Shown one piece after another: positions 37,102 through 45,449 of a DNA stretch of 64,000 nucleotides. This stretch comes from Aquimarina sp. U1-2. GTDB lineage: Bacteria; Bacteroidota; Bacteroidia; Flavobacteriales; Flavobacteriaceae. The stretch is taken from NCBI RefSeq assembly GCF_017897595.1, contig NZ_JAGKIK010000001.1, positions 558,001 to 622,000 of the forward strand, in the 5' to 3' direction. Every line of letters begins with the position of its first letter. Position 1 is the first letter of the stretch. A program made the translations under genes and the position numbers. The notes under the pieces were generated by a model. That model was given only the letters and a program-made list of their open reading frames with translations. It ran no database searches and was not told where the DNA came from.

Positions 37102-37967
37102 TTTCCACCTGTAAGTTACTCGGGCTAGATAGACAGGTATATTATCGTAGTATTAGATCCACGGCGCACAAGCAGTCAATAGCGCAACGAGTTGTTGCAT
37201 TGGTTCAAGGTATACGCAATGTAATGCCCAGGCTTGGGACCAGAAAACTCTACCATATCTTGAAAAACGAACTTGCTACCTTGAATGTTGGCAGGGACAA
37301 ACTATTTAAAATTCTTAAAGCAAACCATATGTTGATAAAACCCAAAAAATCATACCACGTAACGACAGATTCACACCACCGGTTTAGAAAACACAAAAAC
37401 AGGGTTCATAACTTAAAAGTTACCAGGCCGGAACAAGTTTGGGTCAGTGATATTACCTATGTCGGAACACGGGATAACCCCTCGTATTTAGCTTTGGTTA
37501 CTGATGCCTATTCTAAGATGATAGTAGGATACAATGTATCTAACTCCCTATCAGTAGAAGGTTCACTTAAAGCATTACAAATAGCTCTTGACAATAGAAA
37601 ATATAAGAATCTTCCCCTAATACATCATTCAGATAGAGGATTACAGTATTGCTCTAATGACTATCAAAACTTATTGGTCCAGAACAATATCCAAGCCAGT
37701 ATGACTGAAAAATATGACCCTTATGAAAATGCAATAGCAGAAAGAGTCAATGGGATTTTAAAGCAAGAATTTAATGTGGATCAAAAAGTAACTAACTTCA
37801 ATATCAAAACTAAATTAATTGAAGATGCAATAAAAGTTTACAATCATATCAGACCTCATCTATCCAACCATATGCTTACACCTAAACAAATGCATCAACA
37901 AAGAGAACTAAAACCAAAACAGTATAAAACAAAAATTCTCAGAGAAGCTAGCTTCTCTGAGAATTAA
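37032..37967 (+). CDS. IS3-family transposase OrfB (DDE integrase), made by -1 frameshift
   Basis: The frame is open from 37032; the first in-frame start-like codon (TTG 37200) lies well inside the protein, so translation must enter from OrfA by frameshifting. Residues from the slip: LRARVIEKFKTEHKE, TCKLLGLDRQVYYR (the HTH_21-like region), GTRKLYHIL. DDE core: VWVSDITYVGT (first D), LIHHSDRGLQYCS (second D), NAIAERVNGILKQEF (E). All three are intact. The last 30 coding bases form a perfect palindrome. Confidence 0.9.
   Translation, partial: YPDQKKLRARVIEKFKTEHKETIVSTCKLLGLDRQVYYRSIRSTAHKQSIAQRVVALVQGIRNVMPRLGTRKLYHILKNELATLNVGRDKLFKILKANHMLIKPKKSYHVTTDSHHRFRKHKNRVHNLKVTRPEQVWVSDITYVGTRDNPSYLALVTDAYSKMIVGYNVSNSLSVEGSLKALQIALDNRKYKNLPLIHHSDRGLQYCSNDYQNLLVQNNIQASMTEKYDPYENAIAERVNGILKQEFNVDQKVTNFNIKTKLIEDAIKVYNHIRPHLSNHMLTPKQMHQQRELKPKQYKTKILREASFSEN
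37044..37050 (+). promoter_or_regulatory. Programmed -1 ribosomal frameshift site A AAA AAC
   Basis: In the OrfA frame the codons are AGA AAA AAC; slipping one base back yields CAG AAA AAA CTA, exactly the OrfB frame. A AAA AAC is a canonical heptamer of X XXY YYZ type and occurs in the region where the two frames overlap (37032-37101). Confidence 0.85.
37935..37964. terminator. Perfect 30-bp palindrome at the end of orfB
   Basis: ATTCTCAGAGAAGC is followed directly by TA and its inverse, ending one base before the orfB stop (TAA 37965-37967). A hairpin here could stop readthrough from either side. Confidence 0.6.
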
Positions 37968-38021
37968 ATAATAAATTTAATCTATCAATAATCTGTATCG
38001 ATTATTTAGGACTGGTCAAAT

Positions 38022-38077
38022 GGTCATTTTGTCTATTGTTTTTGTTAACAAAAAGGCTTTTACAGAAGGTAGCTTTG
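38022..38077 (+). promoter_or_regulatory. Orphan AraC-type direct-repeat promoter at the IS edge
   Basis: GGTCAT at 38022, TGTTAAC at 38043 (21 bp; six of seven to the GGTTAAC box), -7 box TAGCTTTG at 38070-38077 (48 bp). The first box begins one base after the target-site copy of the IS. No plus-strand gene follows. Confidence 0.6.
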
Positions 38078-38272
38078 TGATGAATATAAAACCATAAGAA
38101 AACCGAGACCAGACTTGAAGAATTGCTGTCTCGATTTCCCCTAAGTAAACTACCTCCGGGCAAGCCCATTGAGGCATTCGTTGTAAACAATTTTTCAATT
38201 TCGAGGCAAGCCTCGGGGTATTATACACTTTGGCGGTGCCAATAAACTAACCAATTTCCTTATAAAGTATCC
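38078..38272. other. Non-coding stretch downstream of the orphan promoter
   Basis: No plausible plus-strand gene; the first ATG (38090) gives only five codons. A 70-codon minus ORF (38016-38228) overlaps the promoter and looks random. Hairpin CGAGGC-AA-GCCTCG at 38202-38215 lies 57 bp past the stop of the minus-strand oxidase gene and could end that transcript, although no T-run follows. Confidence 0.4.
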
Positions 38273-40555
38273 TTAACTCACCATCATTGGCATTTTTGTA
38301 ATTCGTTTTCCAGATGCGCGGCTCAATGCATTGGCTAACGCTGGAATAAAAGCCGGCACCGGTGGCTCGCCCACTCCAGTAGGTTTTACATCGCTTTCTA
38401 CTAAATGCACAAATACTTTTTTAGGCGCATCAGGCATTCTGGCTATTTGGTAACCGTCAAAATTATTTTGTGCTACTCGACCGTTTTTAAAAGTGATAGC
38501 GCTGTTTAAGGCCAGGCTTGTTGCAAAAGCTGCGCCACCTTCAAATTGGGAAATCACTCTGTCACGATTTACTATCACACCACAATCTACCGCGTAATGT
38601 ACTTCCGGGATAGTAATCGTACCGCTATCATCAATGGCGACTTCGACGACACAAGCTACATAGGTCAAAAAGGAATGATGAAAGGCAATACCTTGCGCTC
38701 TTTTTCCAGAAAGGGATTTACCCCAATTAGACTTTTCCCTTGCAAGCTTTATGACATTTTTCATCCTACCCGTGCTCATCGGATAATCTTCTTTCTTTTC
38801 GTTATAGGGTTTGATATCCCATTTGATTCCTTCGTGGTCTAGGTCGCGGTCATTCCCCAAAAGTTCAATGATATTATCTGCCGCATCTTTCTTTCGCGCA
38901 AGAGCAATCTCATCGATCATACTACCTATCGCAAAAGAATGGTGAATGTTAGATACAGAACGTATCCAACCAATACGGGCATGGGCTTTTGCAGGTAAGG
39001 TTTCAATTCGTAAATTTTTAAAATCATACGGAATATCGACAGCACCCAAGCCAAGCTCAAAATCAGCAGGCTCTAAGGCTTCAACTACTGATGTAGCTAC
39101 AATGGATGAGAAACAAGTTTTATGGTTCCAGGCGGTCACTTTGCCTTGTGCATCAAGACCTACACGAATATTTTGGGCACTTTGAGCGTGATAAAAGTCG
39201 TGGTGAATATCATCTTCTCGGGTCCAAATGACTTTGATGGGCATTCCTGTCTTTTGAGAAAGCATTGCTGCTTCCACAATAAAATCGGGCTTAGACTTCC
39301 TACCAAAACCACCACCCAAAAGAGTCACATTTACGGTAACATTTTCAGGTTTTATTTTCAAAGCTTTAGCAACAGCTTCTTTAGCTCCTTCAGGATGTTG
39401 GGTACAGGCCAGTACTTCGCATTTCCCATCAACTACGCTTGCTACTGCTGCAGGGGGTTCAATAGTGCCGTGAGCATAAAAAGGGGCTTCAAAAGAATAA
39501 TCGATGGTGTGTGATGCGCTGCTCAAATTACTGTCCACATTACCGCGTTCCATACGTGCATTACCTTTTTTAGACAGAGAACTTGTCATTTCGTTTAACT
39601 GTTTGGCACTATCAAAATTACTATTGGGTCCAAAATCCCATTCTACATTCAACGCATCTCTACCTTTAATTGCTGCCCAAGTATTTTCGGCAACTACTGA
39701 AACTCCGCCTAAAGGCACATTGATTTGAGGTGGTAGCAACCCCGAAGTCAACTCTATCACATCTAAAACGCCTGATATTGCTTTCGCGGAAGCGGCATCA
39801 AACGATTTAACCTTTCCTCCCACAACTGGACATCGGGCAATGACGGCTATCTTCATCCCATTCATCACGGCATCCATTCCGTAGATTGCTTTTCCTGTTA
39901 CTATATCTTTATTATCTACAATTGGCAATAACGTACCTATGAATTTGAAATCTTTCGGGTTTTTTAATACGAGGCTTTCAACATCTGGCATGGGGAGTTG
40001 GGAAGCGGCTTCTGCCAATGCACCATAATCCAAAGTATTGCCATTAGTAGTATTAATAACTTGATGGTTTTCTGCCCTGCATTGCGCCAGCAACACGCCC
40101 CATTGATTGGCAGCAGCTTGTATTAACAGAGCTTTTGCTGTAGCGCCGGCTTGTCGAAGCGGTTTGTAAAACATTCGAACCGAAAAAGAACCATCGGTAT
40201 TTTGGTTGCCATATTTGGCTTCGTTGCCTTCTGCCTGAATGATTTTTACACGACTCCAATCAGCATCGAGTTCTTCGGCCACAACCATAGGCAGCGACGT
40301 TCGTATGCCCTGACCCATTTCTGAACGGTGAGCAACTATGATTACCGTGCCGTCTAAATCTATTTTTAGGTAAGCATTGGGTTTAAAAACTGTTTTTAAT
40401 GATTCTTGATGTTGGTTTTTAAGGTTATTTCCAAAGGCAAAATGTACGCCCAAAATCAGCCCGGTTGTGCTTATTGAGGTAACACGCAAAAACTGCCTAC
40501 GGCTTACAGCAAAAATTTTAGCCTCTTGTGTTTTAGATTTTAAAAATGGGAACAT
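38273..40555 (-). CDS. iorB: Molybdenum hydroxylase large subunit, IorB-like (aldehyde/N-heterocycle oxidase)
   Basis: 760-residue molybdopterin-cytosine-dinucleotide subunit of the xanthine dehydrogenase family, closest in style to isoquinoline 1-oxidoreductase beta. The N-terminus (SRRQFLRVTSISTTGLILG) is a twin-arginine-like signal, so the enzyme may be exported folded. Motifs: VVAHRSEMGQGIRTSLPMVVAEELDADW, GGGFGRKSKPDFIVEAA, and PTGVGEPPVPAFIPALANA near the end with the catalytic-Glu-type GVGEPP loop. An upstream extension to 40627 overlaps the small subunit; ATG 40555 (MFPFLKSK) is preferred. It oxidises aldehydes or N-heteroaromatics by hydroxylation; substrate unknown. It forms a two-gene operon with iorA. 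Confidence 0.9.
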   Translation of the reverse strand: MFPFLKSKTQEAKIFAVSRRQFLRVTSISTTGLILGVHFAFGNNLKNQHQESLKTVFKPNAYLKIDLDGTVIIVAHRSEMGQGIRTSLPMVVAEELDADWSRVKIIQAEGNEAKYGNQNTDGSFSVRMFYKPLRQAGATAKALLIQAAANQWGVLLAQCRAENHQVINTTNGNTLDYGALAEAASQLPMPDVESLVLKNPKDFKFIGTLLPIVDNKDIVTGKAIYGMDAVMNGMKIAVIARCPVVGGKVKSFDAASAKAISGVLDVIELTSGLLPPQINVPLGGVSVVAENTWAAIKGRDALNVEWDFGPNSNFDSAKQLNEMTSSLSKKGNARMERGNVDSNLSSASHTIDYSFEAPFYAHGTIEPPAAVASVVDGKCEVLACTQHPEGAKEAVAKALKIKPENVTVNVTLLGGGFGRKSKPDFIVEAAMLSQKTGMPIKVIWTREDDIHHDFYHAQSAQNIRVGLDAQGKVTAWNHKTCFSSIVATSVVEALEPADFELGLGAVDIPYDFKNLRIETLPAKAHARIGWIRSVSNIHHSFAIGSMIDEIALARKKDAADNIIELLGNDRDLDHEGIKWDIKPYNEKKEDYPMSTGRMKNVIKLAREKSNWGKSLSGKRAQGIAFHHSFLTYVACVVEVAIDDSGTITIPEVHYAVDCGVIVNRDRVISQFEGGAAFATSLALNSAITFKNGRVAQNNFDGYQIARMPDAPKKVFVHLVESDVKPTGVGEPPVPAFIPALANALSRASGKRITKMPMMVS

Positions 40556-40571
40556 ATCTGGTAATTTTTTA

Positions 40572-41030
40572 TTATGATTTTGAAGCTGCTGTTTTGATAG
40601 CCTCTTTAATTCGCGTATACGTCCCACAACGGCAAAGATTTCCTGCCATTGCTATTTCAATATCTTCATCTGAAGGATTTGGATTGTTGTTCAATAACGA
40701 TGCAGCAGCCATTATTTGTCCGGGTTGGCAGTATCCACATTGCGGTACTATGTGATCTATCCAGGCTTCTTGGACTGGGTGAGAACCATCTTCTGACAAA
40801 CCCTCGATAGTGGTAATTTCACCAGAGGTTGCTGCAGCAACGGGTAAGCTACACGAGCGCACGGCAGTACCATTCAAGTGTACGGTACAGGCACCGCAGA
40901 GCGCACGGCCGCAACCAAATTTGGTACCCTTCATATTAAGCGCATCCCGCAAAACCCAGAGCAATGGTGTGTCTTCAGCTACGTTTACAATTTTACTTTC
41001 CTTATTAATAGTTAAAGTGTATTCTGCCAT
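40572..41030 (-). CDS. iorA: Molybdenum hydroxylase 2Fe-2S small subunit, IorA-like
   Basis: 152 residues with two [2Fe-2S] modules: the plant-type [18 protein letters not shown]...C (about 37-62) and the helical domain [13 protein letters not shown] ... [16 protein letters not shown] (about 99-144). It carries electrons from the Mo site of IorB to an acceptor, probably the cytochrome c encoded divergently. The frame extends to 41108, but [12 protein letters not shown] at 41030 is the normal family start. The gap to iorB is 16 bp. Confidence 0.93.
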   Translation of the reverse strand: MAEYTLTINKESKIVNVAEDTPLLWVLRDALNMKGTKFGCGRALCGACTVHLNGTAVRSCSLPVAAATSGEITTIEGLSEDGSHPVQEAWIDHIVPQCGYCQPGQIMAAASLLNNNPNPSDEDIEIAMAGNLCRCGTYTRIKEAIKTAASKS

Positions 41031-41128
41031 AATATTAGTTTTGGTCTGTTGTGAAATTACCAAAAGACAACGGGTAGACTTGGTACATTTTTGCAGTTTT
41101 TCTAACACTTTCTAATACCACTTTATTT

Positions 41129-41190
41129 AAAAAGTATCCTTTATGTGATAAAAAGTGACGTAATCTGAAAACGGATTGCTCCTAATTTTG
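41129..41190 (+). promoter_or_regulatory. Second-type direct-repeat promoter of the cytochrome c-xdhC-mobA operon
   Basis: AAAAAGTATCC (41129-41139) and AAAAAGTGACG (41150-41160), 21 bp apart; -7 box TAATTTTG at 41183-41190, 48 bp after the TATCC core. Confidence 0.6.
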
Positions 41191-41234
41191 TTTAAGAGTT
41201 AAACCACTTCAATAACTAATAAATAGTAAAAAAA

Positions 41235-41684
41235 ATGATATCAAAGAATATTTTAATACTACCAAGCCTCTTTATCATACTGCTCTCAGAGAAGATTGAA
41301 ATAAACAATGATGACTTCTTAGGCTATACTTCAGTCCTCGAGATTCAGGATCCGAAACTTAAACAAAGTATTGCACAAGGTAAAAAAGTATATACTACGT
41401 ATTGTGCCTCCTGCCATCAAACTACTGGAAAAGGTGTTGCTAGAGTTTTTCCACCTTTGGCACAATCAGATTTTCTACAAAACCGTGAAGAAAGCATACG
41501 TGTAGTAAAGTATGGACAAAGTGGAAAAGTAACCGTAAACGGTAAAGTGTACAACAGCGCAATGTCACCTATGGGGCTAAACGATGAGCAAGTGGCTGAT
41601 GTAATGAACTACATCTTCAATTCCTGGGGTAATAAAAACGACAACATCGTAACGGTGCAGGAGGTGGCTTCGGTAGCAAAGTGA
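41235..41684 (+). CDS. Periplasmic class I c-type cytochrome
   Basis: 149 residues with an N-terminal hydrophobic segment (ILILPSLFIILLSEK), one haem-binding CASCH at about 57-61 and a Met ligand in SPMGLNDEQVADVMNYIF (about 112-129). Family: mono-haem cytochrome c (CccA/cytochrome c oxidase cbb3-type fold). Divergent from the iorAB genes; in IorAB systems a cytochrome c commonly takes the electrons, so it is the likely partner. Confidence 0.9.
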   Translation: MISKNILILPSLFIILLSEKIEINNDDFLGYTSVLEIQDPKLKQSIAQGKKVYTTYCASCHQTTGKGVARVFPPLAQSDFLQNREESIRVVKYGQSGKVTVNGKVYNSAMSPMGLNDEQVADVMNYIFNSWGNKNDNIVTVQEVASVAK

Positions 41685-41715
41685 CGCACCAAGCGCCTTG
41701 TGATAATTGAACGAG

Positions 41716-42795
41716 ATGTTAGAATTGTATTCTATAATAGAAGCGTACTATGCAGCACAAGCTAAAGGCTTGCGTTCTGTTTTAGCATCGGTTGTGGCAT
41801 TAGAAGGAAGCTCTTATCGACAGCCTGGCGTACGTATGCTACTTATTGAAGATGGTTCTATGGTAGGTGCTTTAAGCGGTGGATGTGTAGAAAAAGAAGT
41901 GCTAAGACAAGCTCAAGATGTTTTTATTAAAGGATTAAGCAAGGTAATGACCTATGAAGGGCGTTATAAATTAGGATGCAAAGGAACACTTTATATTTTA
42001 TTGGAAGAAGTAAGATTATCAACTGGATTTCGTAAGATTTTTTATAAACAATACGTCTCTGATCAAAAATGGAACTTACACTCTTTTTTTAACAGGAGTA
42101 ATGACAAGCCCGAAGCAATGGGAACCTATCTCGTATTTTCAAATTTAGGTATTTACGGATTTTCAGGAACTGTAAACTATAACTACAAACCCTATTTCTT
42201 TAATGTAATTCCAAAAAAGACATTACTCCTTGAGATAGTTATAGGAACATATGAAGTTTCATTATTTAGCCAGAAAATGAAACCACCTTATCAGCTTTAT
42301 ATTTTTGGTTCAGAACACGATGCTCATATCCTAGCTAAGGTAGCCGTTACTTTAGGATGGCATGTTAGTATCATACGTTATCCTGAAAGTTCAAAAATTC
42401 TTGTTGAAGGCGAAGATAATTATAGGGTAAGAGAGATTGCTCCATCTGATTTGAAACAGGTCAAATTCTCTCAAAAAAGTGCCGTAGTCTTAATGACACA
42501 CAGTTTTTCAAAAGATTTGGCTTACCTACTTGAGTTAGAAAAACACAACTTTGAATATTTAGGTATTCTGGGGCCTGTACATCGTAGAGAAGAATTATTA
42601 CAAGAATGCTTAGAACGTGGAATGCTACCAGAGGAAGACTTTCTCGAAAAAATTTATGCCCCGGTAGGTTTAGATTTAGGCGCAGAGACCCCACAGGAAA
42701 TTGCTTATGCCATCGTTGCTGAAATCCTGGCTGTTAAAAATAAAAGAGAACCCAAATCTCTTAGACAAAAAACCGGAAGTATTCACGTCATTTAA
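41716..42795 (+). CDS. xdhC: XdhC/CoxI-family maturation factor
   Basis: 359 residues: an XdhC_CoxI N-terminal part (SVVALEGSSYRQPGVRMLLIEDGSMVGALSGGCVEKEVL) and a C-terminal Rossmann domain (IFGSEHDAHILAKVAVTLGWHVSIIRYP; APVGLDLGAETPQEIAYAIVAEILAVKN). XdhC binds the molybdenum cofactor and delivers it, sulphurated, to molybdenum hydroxylases; here the client is IorB. A TTG at 41707 is in frame; ATG 41716 (MLELYSII) is preferred. It follows the cytochrome gene by 31 bp. Confidence 0.9.
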   Translation: MLELYSIIEAYYAAQAKGLRSVLASVVALEGSSYRQPGVRMLLIEDGSMVGALSGGCVEKEVLRQAQDVFIKGLSKVMTYEGRYKLGCKGTLYILLEEVRLSTGFRKIFYKQYVSDQKWNLHSFFNRSNDKPEAMGTYLVFSNLGIYGFSGTVNYNYKPYFFNVIPKKTLLLEIVIGTYEVSLFSQKMKPPYQLYIFGSEHDAHILAKVAVTLGWHVSIIRYPESSKILVEGEDNYRVREIAPSDLKQVKFSQKSAVVLMTHSFSKDLAYLLELEKHNFEYLGILGPVHRREELLQECLERGMLPEEDFLEKIYAPVGLDLGAETPQEIAYAIVAEILAVKNKREPKSLRQKTGSIHVI

Positions 42796-42809
42796 AATAA
42801 GACATTCAG

Positions 42810-43421
42810 ATGATAGTAGCCATATTGGTTTTAGCAGCAGGAGCATCGAGTAGAATGGGGCAACCAAAACAGCTGTTACAATGGAAAGGCACCACCCTAA
42901 TACGGCAAGCAATGATACAGGCATTGTCTTGTGAAGCAACCAAAACTTATGTTGTTACCGGTGCCTACCATAATGAAGTATGGCAAAACATCGAGAACTT
43001 TCCTATCGAACAGGTCCATAATCCAAACTGGAAAGACGGTTTAGCCAGCTCGATTCGTATTGGTATTGAAGCCATTGAAAAATGCTCGCATTATAATGAG
43101 GGTGTCGTCATAAAATTAGTAGACCAGCCTGCGGTAGATTTTGTATACCTAAATAGAATCATTAAAAAAGCCAAAAAATTATCGCATCAAATTATAGCTA
43201 CAGCATACAACAATACCCTTGGAATACCAGCACTTTTTAAGAGATCGATGTTTGAAGGCCTTAAAAGTCTTGAGGGTGACGTGGGTGCTTCCTCAATTAT
43301 TAAGGCGAATCAATCTGTGACGCATATTGTAAAACCTAAAGAACATTTTTGGGATATGGATACGCCAGAAGAATATAAATTTCGTTTAAACGAATTAATA
43401 AGTGAAAATACGGTTAGCTAA
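42810..43421 (+). CDS. mocA: Molybdenum cofactor cytidylyltransferase, MocA/MobA-like
   Basis: 203-residue nucleotidyltransferase. N-terminal LVLAAGASSRMGQPKQLLQWKG is the nucleotide-binding signature; KLVDQPAVD and the IPALFKRSMFEGL and EGDVGASSII segments match the MocA branch, which makes the molybdopterin cytosine dinucleotide form needed by IorB-type enzymes. Follows xdhC by 14 bp in the same operon. Confidence 0.87.
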   Translation: MIVAILVLAAGASSRMGQPKQLLQWKGTTLIRQAMIQALSCEATKTYVVTGAYHNEVWQNIENFPIEQVHNPNWKDGLASSIRIGIEAIEKCSHYNEGVVIKLVDQPAVDFVYLNRIIKKAKKLSHQIIATAYNNTLGIPALFKRSMFEGLKSLEGDVGASSIIKANQSVTHIVKPKEHFWDMDTPEEYKFRLNELISENTVS

Positions 43422-43440
43422 AATTTCAATATCAGATTTT

Positions 43441-43496
43441 GGTCATTACCAAAAAGATTTAGGTTAGTCAAAATGCTAGGGTACAGTTTAACTTTG
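43441..43496 (+). promoter_or_regulatory. AraC-type direct-repeat promoter
   Basis: GGTCAT at 43441, GGTTAG at 43462 (21 bp), -7 box TAACTTTG at 43489-43496 (48 bp), preceded by GATTTT. It rules out the ATG at 43499 as a normal start for the next gene. Confidence 0.7.
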
Positions 43497-43519
43497 AAAT
43501 GAATTTAAAACATACTATT

Positions 43520-43777
43520 ATGAACACCCAATGTATTCAATGTGAAAGACCATCGTTACTTTATACTATCCTATCAGAACTTACATTTCTGAATAAAACC
43601 GAGCGCATAACTACTGCTATATCTAAAATTACTCATCGCTTTTTGAGTAAGATACGATCGAACTATAAAAGTGCTTTACAATTTTTTTGGGTGCAGGTCT
43701 CAGTTTTAGTAACGAGTTATTTACTGATATCGACACTTATTTTATGGATTGGTTACAAGTTGGTAACGATGTATTAG
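43520..43777 (+). CDS. Small protein with C-terminal membrane helix, unknown
   Basis: 85 residues from ATG 43520 (MNTQCIQCERPSLL), chosen because the upstream ATG 43499 is only 3 nt past the -7 box. A CxxC motif (Cys 4, Cys 7) near the N-terminus, a basic middle (ITHRFLSKIRSNYK), and one membrane helix (VSVLVTSYLLISTLILWIGY). No family recognised. The direct-repeat promoter supports it being a real gene, probably leading the SDR genes downstream. Confidence 0.55.
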   Translation: MNTQCIQCERPSLLYTILSELTFLNKTERITTAISKITHRFLSKIRSNYKSALQFFWVQVSVLVTSYLLISTLILWIGYKLVTMY

Positions 43778-43996
43778 ATATTGGTTATAATTAAAAAACA
43801 TTGCCATTATTTCTTGGGAGCATAAAAAAACAGCTCTGTACGTAGCTTAAAACTATAACAAAATGAAAACAACATACAAACTCAATAAAAAAATCTCTTC
43901 TAAACTGTTTAGTGATGGTTTTTTAATTGAAATTAAAAAAATGCATTGAAGCAAAGAATAATAAATAAAATATTTTAATCCATAAATTATAAAAAA
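43778..43996 (+). other. Spacer with a possible 28-residue ORF
   Basis: An ATG at 43863 opens a 28-codon frame to the TGA at 43947-43949 (starting MKTTYKLNKK, ending KKMH), basic and AT-rich, with no recognised family. Nothing else is seen before the SDR gene. Confidence 0.2.
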
Positions 43997-44716
43997 ATGA
44001 TTCCTGTAGAAAATAAAAAAGTAGTCATTGTAGGGGCATCGTCCGGTATTGGGAAAGCATTATCACATATGTTTTCTGATAAAGGAGCCATTGTTTATCT
44101 TGTAAGCCGTACAAAAGAAAAATTAGAAGCTGTTCAAAAAGAGTTGAAAGGCAAATCGTATGTTTTCACCATGGATATGCTTAACGATTCCTCGGTAGAA
44201 GAAACTTTTGAAAAAATTGGACATTTTGATTATTTAAGCATATCTGCCGTAGCCGATGAAACAAAACTAATGTCTCCTATAAAATCTATGAGCAATACCA
44301 TAGCGCATAGAGGAATGGAGAAGTTTTGGGGGACTTTTAATGTGACTAGAGCTGCTTCAAAATACATAAATCAAGACGGAGCAATAGTAGTTACCTCAAG
44401 CATTTCTATTTATAGGCCTTCTAAAAACGGTGCTTCTATAATGAATGCAGCAAGCGCTGCGGTAGCCACCTACTCAAAATCCCTAGCACTTGAAATCGCA
44501 CCGGTACGTGTAAATATCATTGCGCCAGGAGTTGTTGGCACTGGCGTATGGACAGAACAGGAAAAAGAAAGTTATAAGGAATGGGGTAAGAATACCTTAC
44601 CCATAAAACATTTGGGAAAACCAGAGGAATTGGCTTATGCATATTATTCGACATTAACAAATCCCTATATGACCGGTAGTATCATATCAGTCGATGGAGG
44701 ATTAACAATGATTTAG
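43997..44716 (+). CDS. Short-chain dehydrogenase/reductase
   Basis: 239 residues. Cofactor motif VVIVGASSGIGKALS (about 9-23), the structural region YLSISAVADETKL in place of NNAG, Ser in VVTSSISIYRP, and the C-terminal MTGSIISVDGGLTMI. The usual catalytic YxxxK is replaced: the matching region reads NAASAAVATYSKSLALE, without the canonical Tyr-three-Lys spacing, so catalysis may be altered. Coupled to the next SDR with 2 bp between. Confidence 0.82.
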   Translation: MIPVENKKVVIVGASSGIGKALSHMFSDKGAIVYLVSRTKEKLEAVQKELKGKSYVFTMDMLNDSSVEETFEKIGHFDYLSISAVADETKLMSPIKSMSNTIAHRGMEKFWGTFNVTRAASKYINQDGAIVVTSSISIYRPSKNGASIMNAASAAVATYSKSLALEIAPVRVNIIAPGVVGTGVWTEQEKESYKEWGKNTLPIKHLGKPEELAYAYYSTLTNPYMTGSIISVDGGLTMI

Positions 44717-44718
44717 TT

Positions 44719-45384
44719 ATGAAAAAAGAAAATATATTAATTATAGGAGGTACAAGTAGTATGGGTTTAACTACTGCGCAATTAGCTTTAAAAAAAGAGT
44801 ATACCGTTTTTGTTGCTGGTCGAAATGAAAACAAACTCAATACCACTGCCAAATTACTAGATGTACAAACGATAAAGTTGGATGCTACGAGCGATGAAGA
44901 CTTTTCTAAAGCATTCCAAACATTGCCGAAGTTAAACCATATCATCATAACTGTAAATGCTCCAGGTACGGCCTCAAGCATCATTGAAACCGATGTTTCT
45001 ACCGCAAAAATAGCCTTCGAACGTTTTTGGATGAATTACAGATTACTTCATATAGTAAAGAATTATATGAATCGCATCGGCTCAATAACACTAATTTCAG
45101 GTAGTAGTAGCAAAACTCCTATAAAGGGTTATGGGTTTTGGGGTACACTTCACGGTGCAATAGAGGCATTAGCAAAAAATGCCGCACTTGAGTTAGCACC
45201 AATACGGGTAAATGTAGTTTCGCCAGGAGGTATAAGCCTAAAACCAAACAATCAACTTTTAGAACATTTTGGAACACCTGAAGATGTGGCACAAGCGATC
45301 ATATCTTTAATCGAAAATCCTGCTATAACCAATACCAAAATTGATGTTGATAGCGGAGAGCGTCAGGGGGATTGGAACGCTTAG
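44719..45384 (+). CDS. Short-chain dehydrogenase/reductase-like protein
   Basis: 221 residues. N-terminal ILIIGGTSSMGLTTAQLALK (GGTSSMG cofactor loop), NHIIITVNAPGTA, Ser in TLISGSSSKTP, and LAPIRVNVVSPGGISL. As in the upstream SDR the YxxxK pair is missing (the region reads WGTLHGAIEALAKNAALE). It starts 2 bp after the preceding stop, so the pair may form one heteromeric enzyme. Shorter than typical SDRs (about 250). Confidence 0.8.
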   Translation: MKKENILIIGGTSSMGLTTAQLALKKEYTVFVAGRNENKLNTTAKLLDVQTIKLDATSDEDFSKAFQTLPKLNHIIITVNAPGTASSIIETDVSTAKIAFERFWMNYRLLHIVKNYMNRIGSITLISGSSSKTPIKGYGFWGTLHGAIEALAKNAALELAPIRVNVVSPGGISLKPNNQLLEHFGTPEDVAQAIISLIENPAITNTKIDVDSGERQGDWNA

Positions 45385-45409
45385 ATATTGATACTGAACG
45401 GTTACTTAA

Positions 45410-45445
45410 GGTTTTGGTCATTTTTGCAAAAATTGTTTAACTTTG
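45410..45445 (+). promoter_or_regulatory. Promoter of the AraC gene with overlapping GGT boxes
   Basis: GGTTTT at 45410 and GGTCAT at 45416, with -7 box TAACTTTG at 45438-45445. Spacing from GGTTTT is 28 bp, close to the 26-27 bp of the target promoters; the distal box is only weak (GATACT at 45390). The ATG at 45450 starts 4 nt after the box. Suggests autoregulation and a leaderless mRNA. Confidence 0.5.
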
Positions 45446-45449
45446 GCTT

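Larger units (their letters stand above)
36627..38018 (+). mobile_element. IS3-family insertion sequence, intact
   Basis: 1392 bp. Left end TGTCTCGTCCTAAAATATCG and right end (reverse complement) TGACCAGTCCTAAATAATCG form imperfect terminal inverted repeats starting with the TG usual for IS3; the inner 18 bp match at 16. A 3-bp direct repeat AAT flanks it (36624-36626 and 38019-38021), the duplication length typical for IS3. It carries orfA and orfB with an A AAA AAC slippery site and all DDE motifs, so it looks active. It sits between the SDR terminator and a GGTCAT-type promoter. Confidence 0.9.

Noticed and set aside
38016-38228. 70-codon minus-strand ORF after the IS
   Set aside because: It overlaps the IS edge and the orphan promoter, and its translation resembles no family.
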